A stretch of 64,000 nucleotides of DNA from Casuarius casuarius (Eukaryota; Chordata; Aves; Casuariiformes; Casuariidae): NCBI GenBank assembly GCA_003342895.1, contig PTFA01000311.1, positions 811,804-875,803 on the forward strand. Reading direction: 5' to 3'. A model generated the notes under the pieces. It saw only the letters and a program-made list of their open reading frames with translations, was not told the DNA's origin and did not search any database. The position numbers and the translations under genes are program-made. Positions 50,426 to 63,738 of the stretch are shown piece after piece. Position 1 is the stretch's first letter. Each line of letters starts with the position of its first letter.

Positions 50426-53305
50426 GCATTTAAGTGAAGGTAGAATTTGAGCATTTTAGAGCTGAATAAATAAATATTATAATGCTTGAGAGAAGCAACA
50501 TATATCAGTCAGTGCTTTCTACAATAACGAAGTGGAATTTAAAGAATTATAAAATGCCTATCCCCTCAGTTTTAAACTTACGTATGGCCAAGTACAATTT
50601 CAGCTCTATACCATAAAAAAGGAAAAGTTTTCACTAAAAAATGAGTTTACGCTGAGTGGAAAGACTGTGAGTTCCCTATTATTTCAGAAAGAACAAGCAA
50701 TAAACGTACAAGAAAAACCAACGAAGTGACACTGAGGAAATGAAAATGACATGTCAAAGCTTGTGAAAACCATATATTCAGATATATAGGCCATATTCAA
50801 GCTTTTATTAGATTTCTGCTGTATTCAGGTATTTACGAAGTCAGAAGTTGCAAACAAGTGCCAGCATTCATAGTATTACAAGTATTAGAAAGACTCCCTA
50901 TAGGAACAATTGTCTCAAATAACGAGCCTAATTCAATGAAACACTAGCATATTTGCACAATTTTTCAAATAGGAAATCGATGAGATCTAGAATAAAATTA
51001 AACGTTTTCTTAAAAGCTTTACTGAAAAGATATGAGATTACTCACATGTGAACCTGAAAATTCACATTTTACTGCTTCAGAAACTATAATCTTTCATCCA
51101 GGTTGTCTCTGGAGATTGGAATTTCATCAGTCCACTTTGAAAGTTTTTGCCACAAGTTAAAAGATGCCCCTTTCAAGTTTTACCTCTTAAAACTTTGTAC
51201 TAATAAAGTAAACTACTGTATACTGATGTTGCTCTCTACCATGAGATTTTCAGAACAAAGAAATCAAGACAAGACCATTCTGCTTGTAAGCATAAGCATC
51301 CCTATGATCTGTCTATTGCATTCTCAGCCAGGTCCCGTCTATTGGAAAGTTTATTTGCCAAATTTCAGTGATGGTATGACAGTTCCTGTTAGCTGAGAGC
51401 CCCAGCCTTTATGTTCACTTGTTTTTTTGAATCCATATTAAAGCTCATCTAGATGGGAAGTGCCTTTTTATTTTGCTCTGAGAATCAAAAGAATGGGTGT
51501 AAACCAGCCACGTTCTTCAAAAACTGTCTTCCTATCGTGTCATTATATTTAGCTGCTCCTCTTTGCCTTACACGGGTTTGCAGCATAGAAGACTGTGAAA
51601 GTTTTACTTATAATTACAATACTATCTTTGCTTCCTTTTGTTTTAGATGGTCTTTTTCCCCCCTTTCTTGCATCTGCCTTCCACACTTTCAGCTTTCAGT
51701 AACTGCTTCAAAACACAGGTTATACTGGAATTGTTCATCCCCTATGTACAACAGTGTGTTGTACAATTTAATCAAGATCAGAAAAAACTCAGGTCTAGCT
51801 GACAGAAAGCAGAGAGTCAAATTATAAAGTCCAAGGCTGAATGAGAACCATTGCCCAGGCCAAGGGAAGAAGGGTCTTTAATACTGATGTTCTTAATAAT
51901 ACTGCTTTAAGGAATGCAGAAGATAGGACAACGTATTAGAACTACATTTCCATACTGCAACAACATCTATATTACCTCTCTCATGAACCTGTACTTAGTT
52001 TAGTATTCAGTTCTGCCTATAACTGTTTGCATCTAAGTATTGATCTTCACAATTAAAAGAAATCAGCTGGACAACACTAGGCTTTGACTTTCACTTAACA
52101 GTAACAAGCCCTTGCATTATGTTTGCAACTACAACTCAAGGGTCAGGAAGCAAAAATAAGATATTTTTAATAATTATTTAATGGTCTTAATTTGTCTCTA
52201 TCACTCTGTGGTATTTTATATAGTATACAAACAAGCTCTGATTTATCTTCGCACACCCATTCTGCATTATTCAGGACCAGCACACCCAATTGTCTCTTTT
52301 TTACCCATCCATTACTCACAACAGCTTTAAAGAAGGAGCATTTGAGAGGAAGTGGGATGGGCTTCACACTGAAGCCAAGGAACCAGTTTTAACAGCAAAG
52401 GCACAAACATCTACCCACATACTTGCATTTCTAGAATGATGCTGAAATCTAGAGACTCTGCAAATATTTGTCAAGATGCGTTGTCAGTATGAAGTCACAA
52501 ATACACAAGGGCCTACCTCAGGATGGACTTCAAATAATGTCCTGGTTATCGCTGCTCCTCCATTACTCGAGAGAGATCCTAAACACTGAATGAGATGAGG
52601 GAGAAATCACAAGTGCTCATGTAACCAATAAGATCTCGGGATACATAAACATGCATGAATGCCCCAAATAAGAAATCGACTTTCAGCCAGTGACCTGAGA
52701 AGACCTGTGTGCCCCTAGAATTGATAAGCACACTAATTCTGTTTTCAAAACGTGGTTTTGTGGAGAGTGAACATTTTCTTTGGAGGAAAAAAGAAAAAAG
52801 AAAAAAAATCAAACAGCGAGGGAATTTTTCAACATTCAGCATCCCAAATGACAACATCAATGAGAAAAATACTGTTTTGAATTGACTTTTCTTTCAGATT
52901 TTGAAATGGTGGGGAAAGCACATGTTCCTGAATACTAGTACATCACACTTTCCTTCTCCCTTTCAATACACAATAACTTCTCCAAATTCCCAGCTTGGAT
53001 AAACAAGAAAGGGTGTTTCCTGTCCTCTTTATTGAATAGTAAAGGAAAGGAGGAAAAGGGAGGAAGATTTAAAAATCTATGTGTACACAGTTAGGTGAAG
53101 ACATAAATGAACTTATTCTGCCTGTGCTCTGAAGTGGTTAGCAGCAAGGCAACTCCTGTCTAAAAAATGTGCAGGTACATTAACTTGGGTACAGAGCTGT
53201 GCTAATGTGTCCTGCCTGTCAGCACATTCTCATTTCTCTTGCACTGCTTATTCTTGCTCCATCCCTTTGGCAAGAGATTATCCAAGGTAGTTACTTGCAA
53301 TAACA

Positions 53306-53372
53306 AGGGCTTAGACTCAATGACCCAGACGGTCCTCTAGCCTGAAGTTCCTCTGAGTAGTATAATTCCCTC
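53306..53372 (+). repeat. Possible CR1 3'-end fragment
   Basis: The words 'gggcttagactcaatgaccc' and 'ggtcctctagcctgaagttc' resemble the CR1 3' segment 'tggactagatgacc...aggtcccttccaaccc'. The typical terminal ATTCTATG repeats are not visible, so the assignment is weak. Confidence 0.3.
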
Positions 53373-53679
53373 CCCGGCCGTATTCCATAAGCTGTGACTT
53401 TCCAAGTAATAACACAATCGACCTTTTCCTTACATACAACAACATCGTTTATTGAAAGCAAAAATATTTGGCTGTATCCTACCACTAACTTGTACCACGG
53501 TGGCTGGGCAAATTAGCGTTCTGTTTGTGCACAAGGACACCAGAGGAAAGAGGTAACACTGGCATCCAAAGAAAGAGTTTTATCTATAAAATATTTTATT
53601 TTAGACTATTAGGTCTGGCTTTAAGATACATTTTAACCATAAACATGGGAGAAGCTGTCCCAGATGGTAAATGTAAAAC

Positions 53680-53850
53680 GTGCTGTAAATTTTAATGAAG
53701 CAAATAAGTCACTAATAACCATAATGCCAACACTGCTGTGTTTTTGGTAGATGTTAATAAAGCAAAATTAAAAAGGAGCATGCAGCATTTAAATAACTGC
53801 CTAAGATGCCTAATATAATTTGCTAATTCAGCTATTCACACTTTGATTGC
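53680..53850. promoter_or_regulatory. Enhancer-like repeat-free patch
   Basis: The patch contains TTTTAATGAAGC, CACTAATAACCATAATG, TTAATAAAGC, AAATTAAAAAGG and TTTGCTAATTC words within unique sequence. Such density of TAAT and related words in repeat-free DNA recalls conserved developmental regulatory elements. This is inference from texture only. Confidence 0.22.
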
Positions 53851-56800
53851 ACAGCCCCTGGTCATCTGCTCAAGTACAGCTGCTTCATGTAAAAACAAAT
53901 TTAAAAAAAGTTTTATTGTCCACCAGATGTCCCAGCTTGTAATACTTGCTGCCATATTTCAGGTCACCCAAAGTTCAGGCACATTTAAAAATTGATTGTT
54001 CTTGGATGGTCAACCTTGTGACAGTGGTTGAAACACTTGGGCTCTGGGTTTCAGCACACTGGGAGGTGGAGGAGCTCTTTTGCAGTAAAACGGATGTGCT
54101 TGCTTGTTATCTTGTATCACAGGCACCCAGAGCAGACAATGACTACAACAGCTCCAGGCACTTGCCCATGCAATGCAAAGGGGAAAATTCAGGCAGCACA
54201 ACACACCCTACCTCATTAGGTCACTGAAAACCCAGGTAGAGGACCATACAGGGCTTGCTTTCTTTTCTTAGGAGAGATTTTTATTTTATTTTAAGCATCA
54301 AAGCACAGGCACAAGAGCCATAGCTGTTCTACACCAGCGTTCTCCCTGCTCCTGATCGGGAGCTAACCCATGCATGCAGCACAGCCCATGCCTCTCCCCA
54401 TATCACTTGTAAAAATCAATGGAGCAGTGTTATCAGCTGGAGCTAAAACATCTTGCAGCAAGGGTGCCTGCTGGTGTGCTGCACATTGCAGATTTGAAAT
54501 CAGCGGGCAACATTTTGTTTATGGATTTTACAGTGCTGATGACTAGGGAAAGGATGGACTGAAGGGAAGGAGGACTTATTTCCATAAACACCTCCTCCTC
54601 CTCCAGGGGTGGAAAAGGGCAACAGTAAATGGAAGGAATCTGAACAAGGCCAAGAACCCCTGCCAGAGCCACTTTGAATGCACAGCTGCAGTACATCAAC
54701 CCTAGCACCCAAGTCCCCTTAGGAAGTATTGAGAAAGCTAATGATTTTATGCAAGGGTGCGCTACATCTGAAATACTATGCCTTTATTGCACAAGGTACA
54801 ATGCAACCTGAAACTTCCCAAACACATTGAGATGTTTCAGAGCAACTTTTTCTTAAGTGGGACCTGCACAATCTGTCTTAGCAACACAAGCATCTGTTTC
54901 TCATCTTCTCCAATGATTTACAAGGAGCAATGTCTTGACAGGAATATTTTGCCAGGAATAATGTTGTGCTGTTATACATAATTTACACAGTGCTGTAGAA
55001 ACAGAAAAAGTTACATTTGTCAAGCGTCCACTTCGCAGTGTAAGGTGATTCTTTGTGCACTGAATTTTCACAACTGCATATAGCCAGGACTACCCCCATG
55101 GGGCTTAAACTTGCATTAAAATTAACAGACTGGTAACTTGATTAAAATCTTAAGCTTTGCTACTATTAGCTCCAAAACGAAAAACAATAGAAGAAACCCA
55201 GAGTTACTCATCTACTTCTTCATTCCAGATAAAAATGAAAGTCCATTCTGTCCTACAGAGCATAGATTTTTAGAAGGATTGTTAATGTTTATGAAAGGAC
55301 CCTGACCTAGCCTTTACATTTGAGCTTGCACAGCTTTTAACCATCCGTCTAGTTGGGTCTCCAAGCCCGCATTTGCCATGTTTGTTTCCAGTTTGTCAGC
55401 TCCTCATCCATTTTTTCCCCTCTCAACATCCACTTGTTCCTCATCTTCACAGTCTACTGGCCACATCACCTGTACAAGGTTTCTTGGAGTCACCTCTACT
55501 AAAATTCTCATTTTATTGTTGACTCTTGACATTGATAATCACGGCCATTTCCTCAAATACCTCAGTCTTCCTCAGTCTTCCTCACTGGAGGACTGCTTGT
55601 GCCTGCTTTCTAACTGTCACTGGCAAAGAAACCACTGCCATTACACCCTTCATCCTTCTCCATCTTCCTTTTAAAACTTTATTCCTTTATGACCTACCAG
55701 GGTCTCTGAACTATGCCTCTCAGTGGGGCCCAGAAAGAGCCCAAAGCAGATGCAGCAACAGTTATCTTAAGCGACTAACATTAGTTAAAGCCGAGGAGCA
55801 CTGCTGCACTGGAAAAGGCATTACTCAAGGAGCCCCACATCAGCAGCGCCCTCCGCTACACTGTACAGCACAAATGGGAGCGGGAAGGTAGCCAGTGACC
55901 AGCTGGGTGCTAGCCTTGGGCTCTGCCACAGAGCCTCTCTGGGCCTTTGGGCCAGCTGCTCCATCAGCCTTACTCAGTCTGTTTCTCTCACACTAAGGCA
56001 GTGAAAATACAGTTCAACAACGCAGTGGCCATAAATTCCTCTGAAAGTGTATGGGAGAGACTCGGATATTGTGGAGATGGGCACCACACTAGGCAGGTAG
56101 AAAAGAGAAACCCACCGGCTTCACACAGGTAAAAGTACAAGGTCTGAGGAAGTGAGATCAAACACGAATTACGTTAGCAGAAATCAATCTAAATGTCCAA
56201 GAATCTCATAGTCTGACCCGGGACTTGCAAACAGATCATTTTATCATTGCAAATACACCTCCTTGCATTTTCCACACATTTCTCAAGGGACATGGTGTGT
56301 CCGCACACACAGAGAGTTCTCCAACACCTGTCTAGTGCTCATGCAACATTTCCTGCTTAATTACCCGTAGCCTGTTGTGTGTGTTCACTGGATTTTGATA
56401 CAATTGGAAAGGGGGTTTTTCATTTCCCTTTATCACAAGTTCCCAAAAGCTGGGACAGGTATTGGAAGGATTAAATCAAAATTTTTTTAAAAAAGCAGAC
56501 GTGGGAGGGAACAGCGGGACAAGAGGAGATACCAATCCTCAGCGGAGCCAGGGTGTGAGAGCAGGGAGCAGGTGTGGGGAGAGACTTTGTGCCTCCCACT
56601 GGTTTATTCTACCATGTTCTGTGGAGGTCCAAATATTAGTCTTTTCATCCCGGAGTGACACTGGCAGCACGCAGTCTCTGTGAACACAAAAGACAAGCCC
56701 AATCTGTTCAGTGCCAGAATGGCAGCCCCAGCACCAAGGCTGCCGTGGAAACCAGCCCCAGCTGCAATCACTCAGCCTTTGTCGGCTGGCAGCAACACGA

Positions 56801-57007
56801 AACCAAGTGCCACTTCTGGCCATTGTACAGCTTCATACAGACTAATCCTCTCGGAGGTTATCTTAATGAATTAGCAGTTACTGGATTAGATAGGAGAGAG
56901 GCTGCAGTTGAAAACTAACCAAAATATCCCCTTGTATCTGTGTTTTGTAAGGATCAATTTTAGTTTGCAGCTATCAAAAAAAATTTTTTTAATCATCTGC
57001 TCTGTTG

Positions 57008-57066
57008 AAGTTCCATTGATTCGAATGACAGCTTTGCTCAAAAAAGAACTGTAAGATTTGATTCTA
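57008..57066. repeat. Fragment of palindromic relic repeat
   Basis: The words 'gaagttccattgattcgaat' and 'gacagctttgctcaaaaaag', then 'aactgtaagatttgattct', follow a common reptile/bird relic of the form 'agtcccattgacttcaatggcagttttgc...aggatttgatcc'. Only one half is present. Confidence 0.45.
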
Positions 57067-57783
57067 TCTTTTTAAGACTCAGTGTCGCTTTCAGGTTATT
57101 GCTAGCTCTCACAGTTTCATTGTGAGACAGACAATAACAGGTATTTTTCAAGCTGCAAGGACTAAACTCCTGGGATTACACGACTGAGAAAGCAATGTAT
57201 GACCCAAATCTAATGGCTCAAAAAGCAAATGTAAGGAAACCAAGATTATTTGTCAAGTCCCATTTTTAAGACAATTTCAGGAGTTTTTGAACATCTAGGG
57301 TTGAATACATTGTAACATTGCCAATTCCTTAAAACCAAATTTGTCCCCTCTGGTGTTTCAATTATGCAAACAGCACTGTAGTCACAGACAGCATTTACAC
57401 TTGCAATAACAGATCTCAGTAACCAAGCAGACATACAAGCAACTGTTAGCTCACTGTGGTTTCTGCGAGCATTTCGCATAAAAGGTTATTATTTTCATGG
57501 GATCCTGCAATTAGAATTAACGCTTTAACTGCCTCTGTTATACCTTCCAATTAGCCATTATCTGGATTGTTACTAAACACCTACTTCTGGTTCTCACTCA
57601 CTTGCGGTTTCAGGGAAGGGTTTATTGAATTAGGTAAATTTGGTGAACCAAATGGAGTTCAGTTGTTTGTACCAGCACAAAATAAAAATTAGGACATCCA
57701 CTTTCCATCATACTTCAGCAGGCATATTTCTGATCTTTTCTAAAGTCCACTGGAGTAATCTACCATTCACAGAAAGGTAACAT

Positions 57784-57874
57784 GGGCCAGATTCTCAGCT
57801 GTCATACAACTGGTGAAATCAGTAAATGAAAACTCTGCTAGTGACAGTTCAGTACCTACCTGAGGATCTCACCC
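57784..57874. repeat. Palindromic relic repeat, family B (MITE-like)
   Basis: The left end 'gggccagattctcagct' (57784-57800) is mirrored by 'acctgaggatctcaccc' (57858-57874), with an eroded centre containing 'ggtgaaatcagtaaatgaaa' (57813-57832). Same family as the copy at 33297-33392; the first word is the best-known end of that repeat. Confidence 0.6.
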
Positions 57875-60800
57875 GTATGGGTATGACCAAATGGTAGGAC
57901 AGGGGGATTCTGCAGGCTTTATGCAGCCAACAGAACACATGGACTGACTGCCGAGTGTTGTCTTTTCCTCTCGTTTTGTTCCTTAATGATACTTCTACTG
58001 AGCTTCTTCACCAAGATTTAAAAATTCTCAGTAGCCTCTGTAACTGTAGCTGATACATTTTCTTAAACTAAAAATAATTCCCTAGTCACATTGTTGGTTT
58101 AGGACTTTCAGCCCAAAGATAGAGATAGGGGCTGCCATTCAAATTAATATGAATATATTTGCACGTGTTTTAAACTCTAGCGCGTTTCATTCTTGGGATG
58201 TTTTGAAATCTGAAATCACATTTGGATTTGAACTCTGGAAATACCACCTTTGCTGATTGTGATCTGACCTTAACAGTTCCAGATTTGGTACACTTTTGTA
58301 CACTTTTCTAGCAAATGTATATGTGGAAAAAGATAATAAATCAGATATTCCAGTCTGAAAAATCCAGAAGCTCTAAAGAGAAAACCTACCTAGAAGGCAA
58401 ACAAAGTAGTACACAGGAAAGCTACTGACAGGTAAGTGCGAAGTGCAATTGCAGATTTCCATTTAACAGCTTTGGCACAGGGGATCTTTTGCTGATGATA
58501 GCTAAGTACATTTCACATTTGTAAAGCACAGTGCACCTAGTAATGCAGTCTAAAGTAATGGTTCTCTTCCTTCCCCTGGTTCTCTTCTTTTCCCCATACC
58601 TAGCAATATGTATAGTATAGGACAAATGCTTTAAATAAGTTGAGGGCACATGCTCTATGGAGCAGCAAAGAAAGAAACAAATACCTCCAGATTTAACAAT
58701 TTCAAAATCAATACATCATAGGTGAAATTTCTACTTTTGCAACTACTGCAAACACACTTATCGTACTGGTTGCTTTGTACAGACATTACCAGCCACAGAT
58801 TTACATGTCCATTTGCGTGTATTGTGATACTGATACCAGGTGTATGCATCTATGTGGCTCCTATCTTCTAATCTAGATCGCAGATTCATGTGGTCATCCA
58901 AACATCCTTAGAAAATAGGTTTTAATTGATTCTTACATGAAGATTGACAAACCTGGGAACCTGGATTTCTCTGAAGCTTTGTGCTGTGAACCAAATCGAA
59001 GAACTGTCTGTCTTTCATCCTATGCATTTTATGCATTTTAACAATGCTGATCCCAAAGGCTCTGTATCAGAGAGAGAGAGCTGTCCACAGACATTTTCTT
59101 CCTTTTAAAACGCATATCAAGACACAGACCTTGCTCCATATACAGTAAAACTGTGGCAACAGATAAAACAGGAGACAATATTTTAAAAAATGAGATGAGA
59201 AGATGAGGAGTCTCACTACAGGAATTTACAGCTAATTTAGATCTGTGTACAGCTTGATAGTGCTGTCATCTGAAATTTTTGCTCCTCCACTTATTCTAAA
59301 AGAAAGGGAATTAGCCACTTTGTACCACTGTCATTTCAATACAGCCATCATAGCTGGATGCTTTCCTCAGGCAGCAAGAAGAATTTAAATAAAAAGAGGA
59401 TAGCAATCTTAAACCACTACATAACAAAGTTACCACAGCACAGCAAATTTCTAGGTGTCAGCTGAGCCATGGTAACTTGATATGCGGCACATTAATGCAA
59501 GTTAGCTTAGCCTGTAATGTGATGATTTCAAAACAAATCAAAACACCTCATATTTGTCACAGACTACCCATCAAAAACCACTATAATTCAGCTGATTCAT
59601 GGTAGTTACATAAACTATTGTCACTTCATTATAAAATCTGATTTGGTACTGATAATTAAGCAAGCAAAGTCCATATGGAAAGCATATTCTCAGAGAAAAC
59701 ACAGAAATATTTGTTCCAGAAAAGCAAGTTCAAAACTGGCATCCCTGCAAATCTGAAGTGTGGAGGAACCACAATACAGACAAGGGTAAATAAACAAGAA
59801 GAGGCAGAGAAGTGAAAGACCTTTGAAAGTAAGGAGCCAGAAGGTGAAATCTTGAAAAGGATGGTCAAGAGAGTGTCCACAGAAAAAAAGTAGCCTGCTA
59901 CAGTAATAGGCTAGGAACAGGACCCTGAGGGCTGAGTTCTAGATTCAATAAAAATGGAAATGGACACACAGACTTTATTATCCCCAATTTCAAAATACAT
60001 TTCATTAATTGTAAGTAAGAAGATCTAACTTCTATTTTCCACTAAACATGAACATTTGTAAACGCTATTTATATTTGTTAATATGCTTAGCATTTACAAT
60101 CTTTATCACATTACCAATAAAACTGATGATTACAGTGACTGTATGTAAAGTATACCTATGCAGAGGAACAAGGACTACTGATCAATTTCAAAGAATTTCA
60201 CACATAATTAAATCATAATAAATAATAAGAAGGGAAAAAGCAAAAAAACCCAAACCAAAAACACACCAGTGGTGCCAAGAGCAAGATCACCGAGATACAA
60301 ACTCTTTAAATGAATTCAAGTTTGACTGAAGATTCAGGTTTATTTATCTTGATGTCACTTTACCACATTTCAGGATCATTTGACTCGGGTTTTATTTCAT
60401 GCACATTCATCTAAACCTAGAGCAGACTCTGAAAACTTTGTATTAAATGTGATCCTGTAGCAGAGGAAGCATAAAGACCCACTAGGAAAACAAACTTATT
60501 AATTCTATGTGCAACTTGAGTCTATCTGTAACTAGCGTGTTTAAAGGTAGGCTAATGAAATCCATTTCATTTAAGTAAGATGGTGTCTTTTCACATTATA
60601 TTTCTGCTTACTATTCATGGCCTGTCTGGGCAATACTCTGTTAAAATCCCATTTTAAAACATCCTGCTTGTGAGATGACATTTTAATGTAGTCAGTGCTC
60701 ATCTCCAGAGCTTTTCTATGAAAGAACCATGTCTGCTCTGCGGAGATAAAGAAAGAACACATACAGATTCAAAACCTCTCCTGAGGAGGCAGAGGTTCAA

Positions 60801-63673
60801 TGCTAATGTTTCTGTTCTCTGTGCCTTTTCATTAAGTAGTTTGTTAATTAAAGCCCTTTTGGGGGGTTTGTTCGACAGAAGCGAAGCATTTGATCTACTA
60901 AACCCTTTATGTGTGGTCATACGCTCATCTCTCTCATCCTACATCACCAAAAGACCACCTGGAATCCTCCTCAAACACTGGTTCTGCTTTGGAGTCTGCA
61001 GAGATTTTGCACAGCCTGACTTTATACTAGCTAATACAGCACATTTGCTGCCACCATCCCCCACGTTGTCAAAAGACGTCTGTTCACTTGTAGTAGGATA
61101 TTAACAACACCGGTGAAACTTTGTCCTGGCCTTGTCTGTGCAAGGTGGCACTAGCCACCTCCTGACATACTCACTGTCACAGTCTAAGCACGGCTGGGCA
61201 ACTGCTGCCCAAACATTAGTATTAGTGATAGATGAGTTTATTTAAAGGCTGTATCAGATATTGATGATTAGCTCAAAACACCTGCTTCACAGGTGTTTCA
61301 CAGCGCCACAGTAAAGCTGCCAAACCAATGAAACACCAACCATCACTCGTCAGCGAGCGTTTATACTTAGCTAATAGTTAACTTTCAGACCTCTTACTCT
61401 GCTCTTTCTGTTTATGTACCAAGCCATGAAAGATGAGGGGGCACACATTTAAATCACCTGACGGCAAACATATGCCAATATTTACTTGTACTTTTTGGTG
61501 CAGTATTTACTCCCCTCAAATACAAACAGTTCCACAGAGAATAAAAGAAAACCAGAGCTCACTGCCAAGCCAGATTTGCTATGTATTTCTGCAGACATGG
61601 TCTTCAGAAGAGCATATAAAGGCAGGAATCATCCTACAGAACTTCATTCATTCAGAAGTTAAGCACCAAGTCCTACGCATCAAGGCTGGCTGTACATCCG
61701 GCTGGCACGTCAAACAGTGATTCATTCCTCTTATTGGAACATGGGATAGAAGTGCCTGTGTCGCTGCACTTAATATAGAAGCACCTGAGTCAGCTAACCT
61801 CAGCATGGCTAAAGATAGCAAGGCCTCCCCCACACCTGCAGCGCAGATACCCAGCTGCAGATACGCTGAAACCAATTCCAGCCACCAGGAAGTACAGGAG
61901 ACCTTGGCGCTCCCAGTCAAAATCATATTGCTCTCTCGCTTTACTAATTGAAAGTCGAGGTGACAGTTAAAGGAGCAACAGTAATTACGAGGCAGCAGCA
62001 AAGACACAGCAGCCAAAACATGAGCAACACTAAAAGTAACCACGCATACAGGTTAGTGACAGTCAGGCCCCTCCAGAGGCTGAATGAGTAGCAAAACCCC
62101 ACCTGAATGTCTGTGTTGCAAATGTCCCAGCCCCATGCTTGTCCTCCTGTTCATTTGAGAGATGAGGACCACTTCTCACATCAGGCAGCAGGATTCAGTT
62201 CTGTCCTTCCAAAGCTATGCCCCAGATGCAGAAAATAAGTTGGAATTAGGTCATGTTGCAAGACATTAGATACTCTCTAGCAAGAATTTTATTTTTTGTA
62301 ACTTCCTGCTCCCACCTACCTGCCTCAATTTTCTGGAAATTTCAAGCAATCTCTAAAATGATTACCTCCCACTCTCAGAGAGGAAAGATTTCTAGTAGCT
62401 TTGAAGACATGAATAAAGCAGAATTTCTGCTTAGTTTTTCCTCACAAAAAAGAGGAAAATCTGGGGAAAAAGAAAGCATCTATTAAAATGAAGCTAAGAA
62501 AGAAAAAAAATGAAGTATACCGCTTCATTATCACACAGCCTATACTGAGGTATGTTTATAATTTAAGTGTAGGCTTTTTTATTTTTAACTGTGAGAAATA
62601 TTCAAAAAAAATTGCAATGCTGTACACTAGAGACCTGAGTAAGGATTTTTTGCCTCTGGACATATCTCTAAAATGGGGAAAAAATTAAAATGTTGAAAAC
62701 AGACAGCAGCTGAATTGTTAATTTATCAGCTAAAAGGAAGACTTATCCTTAGAGTGAAGGAATATCTAATGAACAGATTCCAAATGTTCTTATACTGATA
62801 TAGAAGAAACTTGTAGTTTCATCAAGGTCTGGGAAAAAACATGATACCTTTGTATGTACTCATTACAATGCGTAAAATAACAGCAACAGCAAATTTGCCC
62901 ACAGTATATAGAAACTGTAAGTGCATCTACCTTCTGAAATAAATAAATTTAAAACATGAAGTAATTATAGAAAACATTTTACAGTATTGAATGAACAGTC
63001 TAAACATTATTCTAAAAATTACTTCACTATTATTCTGAGAGGAAATAAACCACAAAAGGGGATCCTTTGTCTTGTATTTCCTTCATTATCTCCAAATACT
63101 TTCTAATGATGTCTGCAGGAGCTCAGAACACCTCTTGTCTACCTTACATTACTTCCTGTTTTCTTCCACATTTATGCACAGGCACCATTACCATGATCAA
63201 GTCATTTTGGACATTTTCTGTTCCAGGAGTGTTTGAATTAATTTTTAGTTCAGTGAAATGACTACGGGCATGATCACAACCAACCCTTTCAGGGATCTTA
63301 TCTGGAGAAGGAAGAAGCCAGGTACAACAACACCCCAGTTACAAGACATAGGAATGCCTAGAGCTGCTCTTAAGGCTCATCTTGAGGCTTGGTAAGGACC
63401 AGTGATATGGTGAGAGAATCAGACACATGTTCAGTTCACAAAGGCCAGCTTCAACCATTACATGCAAGACACCAGTGCACGTTTCCCTGTCCCGTATTTT
63501 CAGTATTTTCACTGAACACAGCTGAGCGCTGTATCCTTATTACACAAACCACAGTCTATAAAAGACTGGAATGAATCAAACCAGAAATCAGTCTGGTTGT
63601 TCATCAGTCACCAAAGGAAGGAACACATAACTTGTATGCGTGGTTTTTCAAATAATAAATTGAGTAATAAATC
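57875..63673. other. Noncoding stretch, no gene recognised
   Basis: Open frames reach 131 codons (61648-62043, minus) and 128 codons (60718-61104, plus), within chance expectation and without recognised domains. Small duplications lie at 58288-58307 (GTACACTTTT twice) and 59022-59039 (ATGCATTTT twice). A perfect 9-bp inverted repeat with a 5-base loop lies at 61276-61298. About 59965-60045 contains 'tttattatccccaatttc', a faint echo of an antisense MIR core. Confidence 0.5.
61276..61298. repeat. 9-bp perfect inverted repeat with 5-base loop
   Basis: AAACACCTG (61276-61284) and CAGGTGTTT (61290-61298) are exact reverse complements. Each arm carries a CACCTG/CAGGTG E-box, the kind bound by Snail/ZEB and bHLH factors. 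A second copy of the E-box palindrome theme is at 3210-3238. Function is not shown. Confidence 0.8.
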
Positions 63674-63738
63674 CATATTTGCAAGTATTTTTAGCTCACA
63701 TTTGCAAGCATTTTTAGCCCATGTTTGTATTTTTACTG
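63674..63738. repeat. Tandem repeat of about 24 bp, two and a half to three units
   Basis: Units begin 'catatttgcaagtattttta' (63674), 'catttgcaagcatttttagc' (63699) and a truncated 'tgtttgtatttttactg' (63722-63738), diverged by several substitutions and small deletions. This is an old local duplication. Confidence 0.8.

Larger units (their letters stand above)
50426..57007. other. Noncoding stretch with minor repeat signals
   Basis: Open frames are at most 124 codons (51453-51827), with no domain recognised. A pyrimidine-rich patch at 55385-55680 gives frames of 98 and 121 codons on the plus strand and includes a 10-bp duplication (CCTCAGTCTT) at 55560-55579. Its C/T bias resembles antisense LINE sequence but cannot be assigned. 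About 56500-56580 is purine-rich with a few CpGs. Confidence 0.5.

Noticed and set aside
55385..55680. Pyrimidine-rich patch that might be an L2/CR1 antisense body
   Set aside because: The C/T bias is suggestive, but no landmark words of a known element could be placed in order.
56195..56235. Word 'tcatagtctgaccc' resembling a CR1 antisense 3' end
   Set aside because: Too short, with no continuation of the CR1 consensus on either side.
61648..62043. 131-codon minus-strand frame and the 128-codon plus-strand frame at 60718-61104
   Set aside because: No recognisable domain or splice context, lengths within chance expectation.
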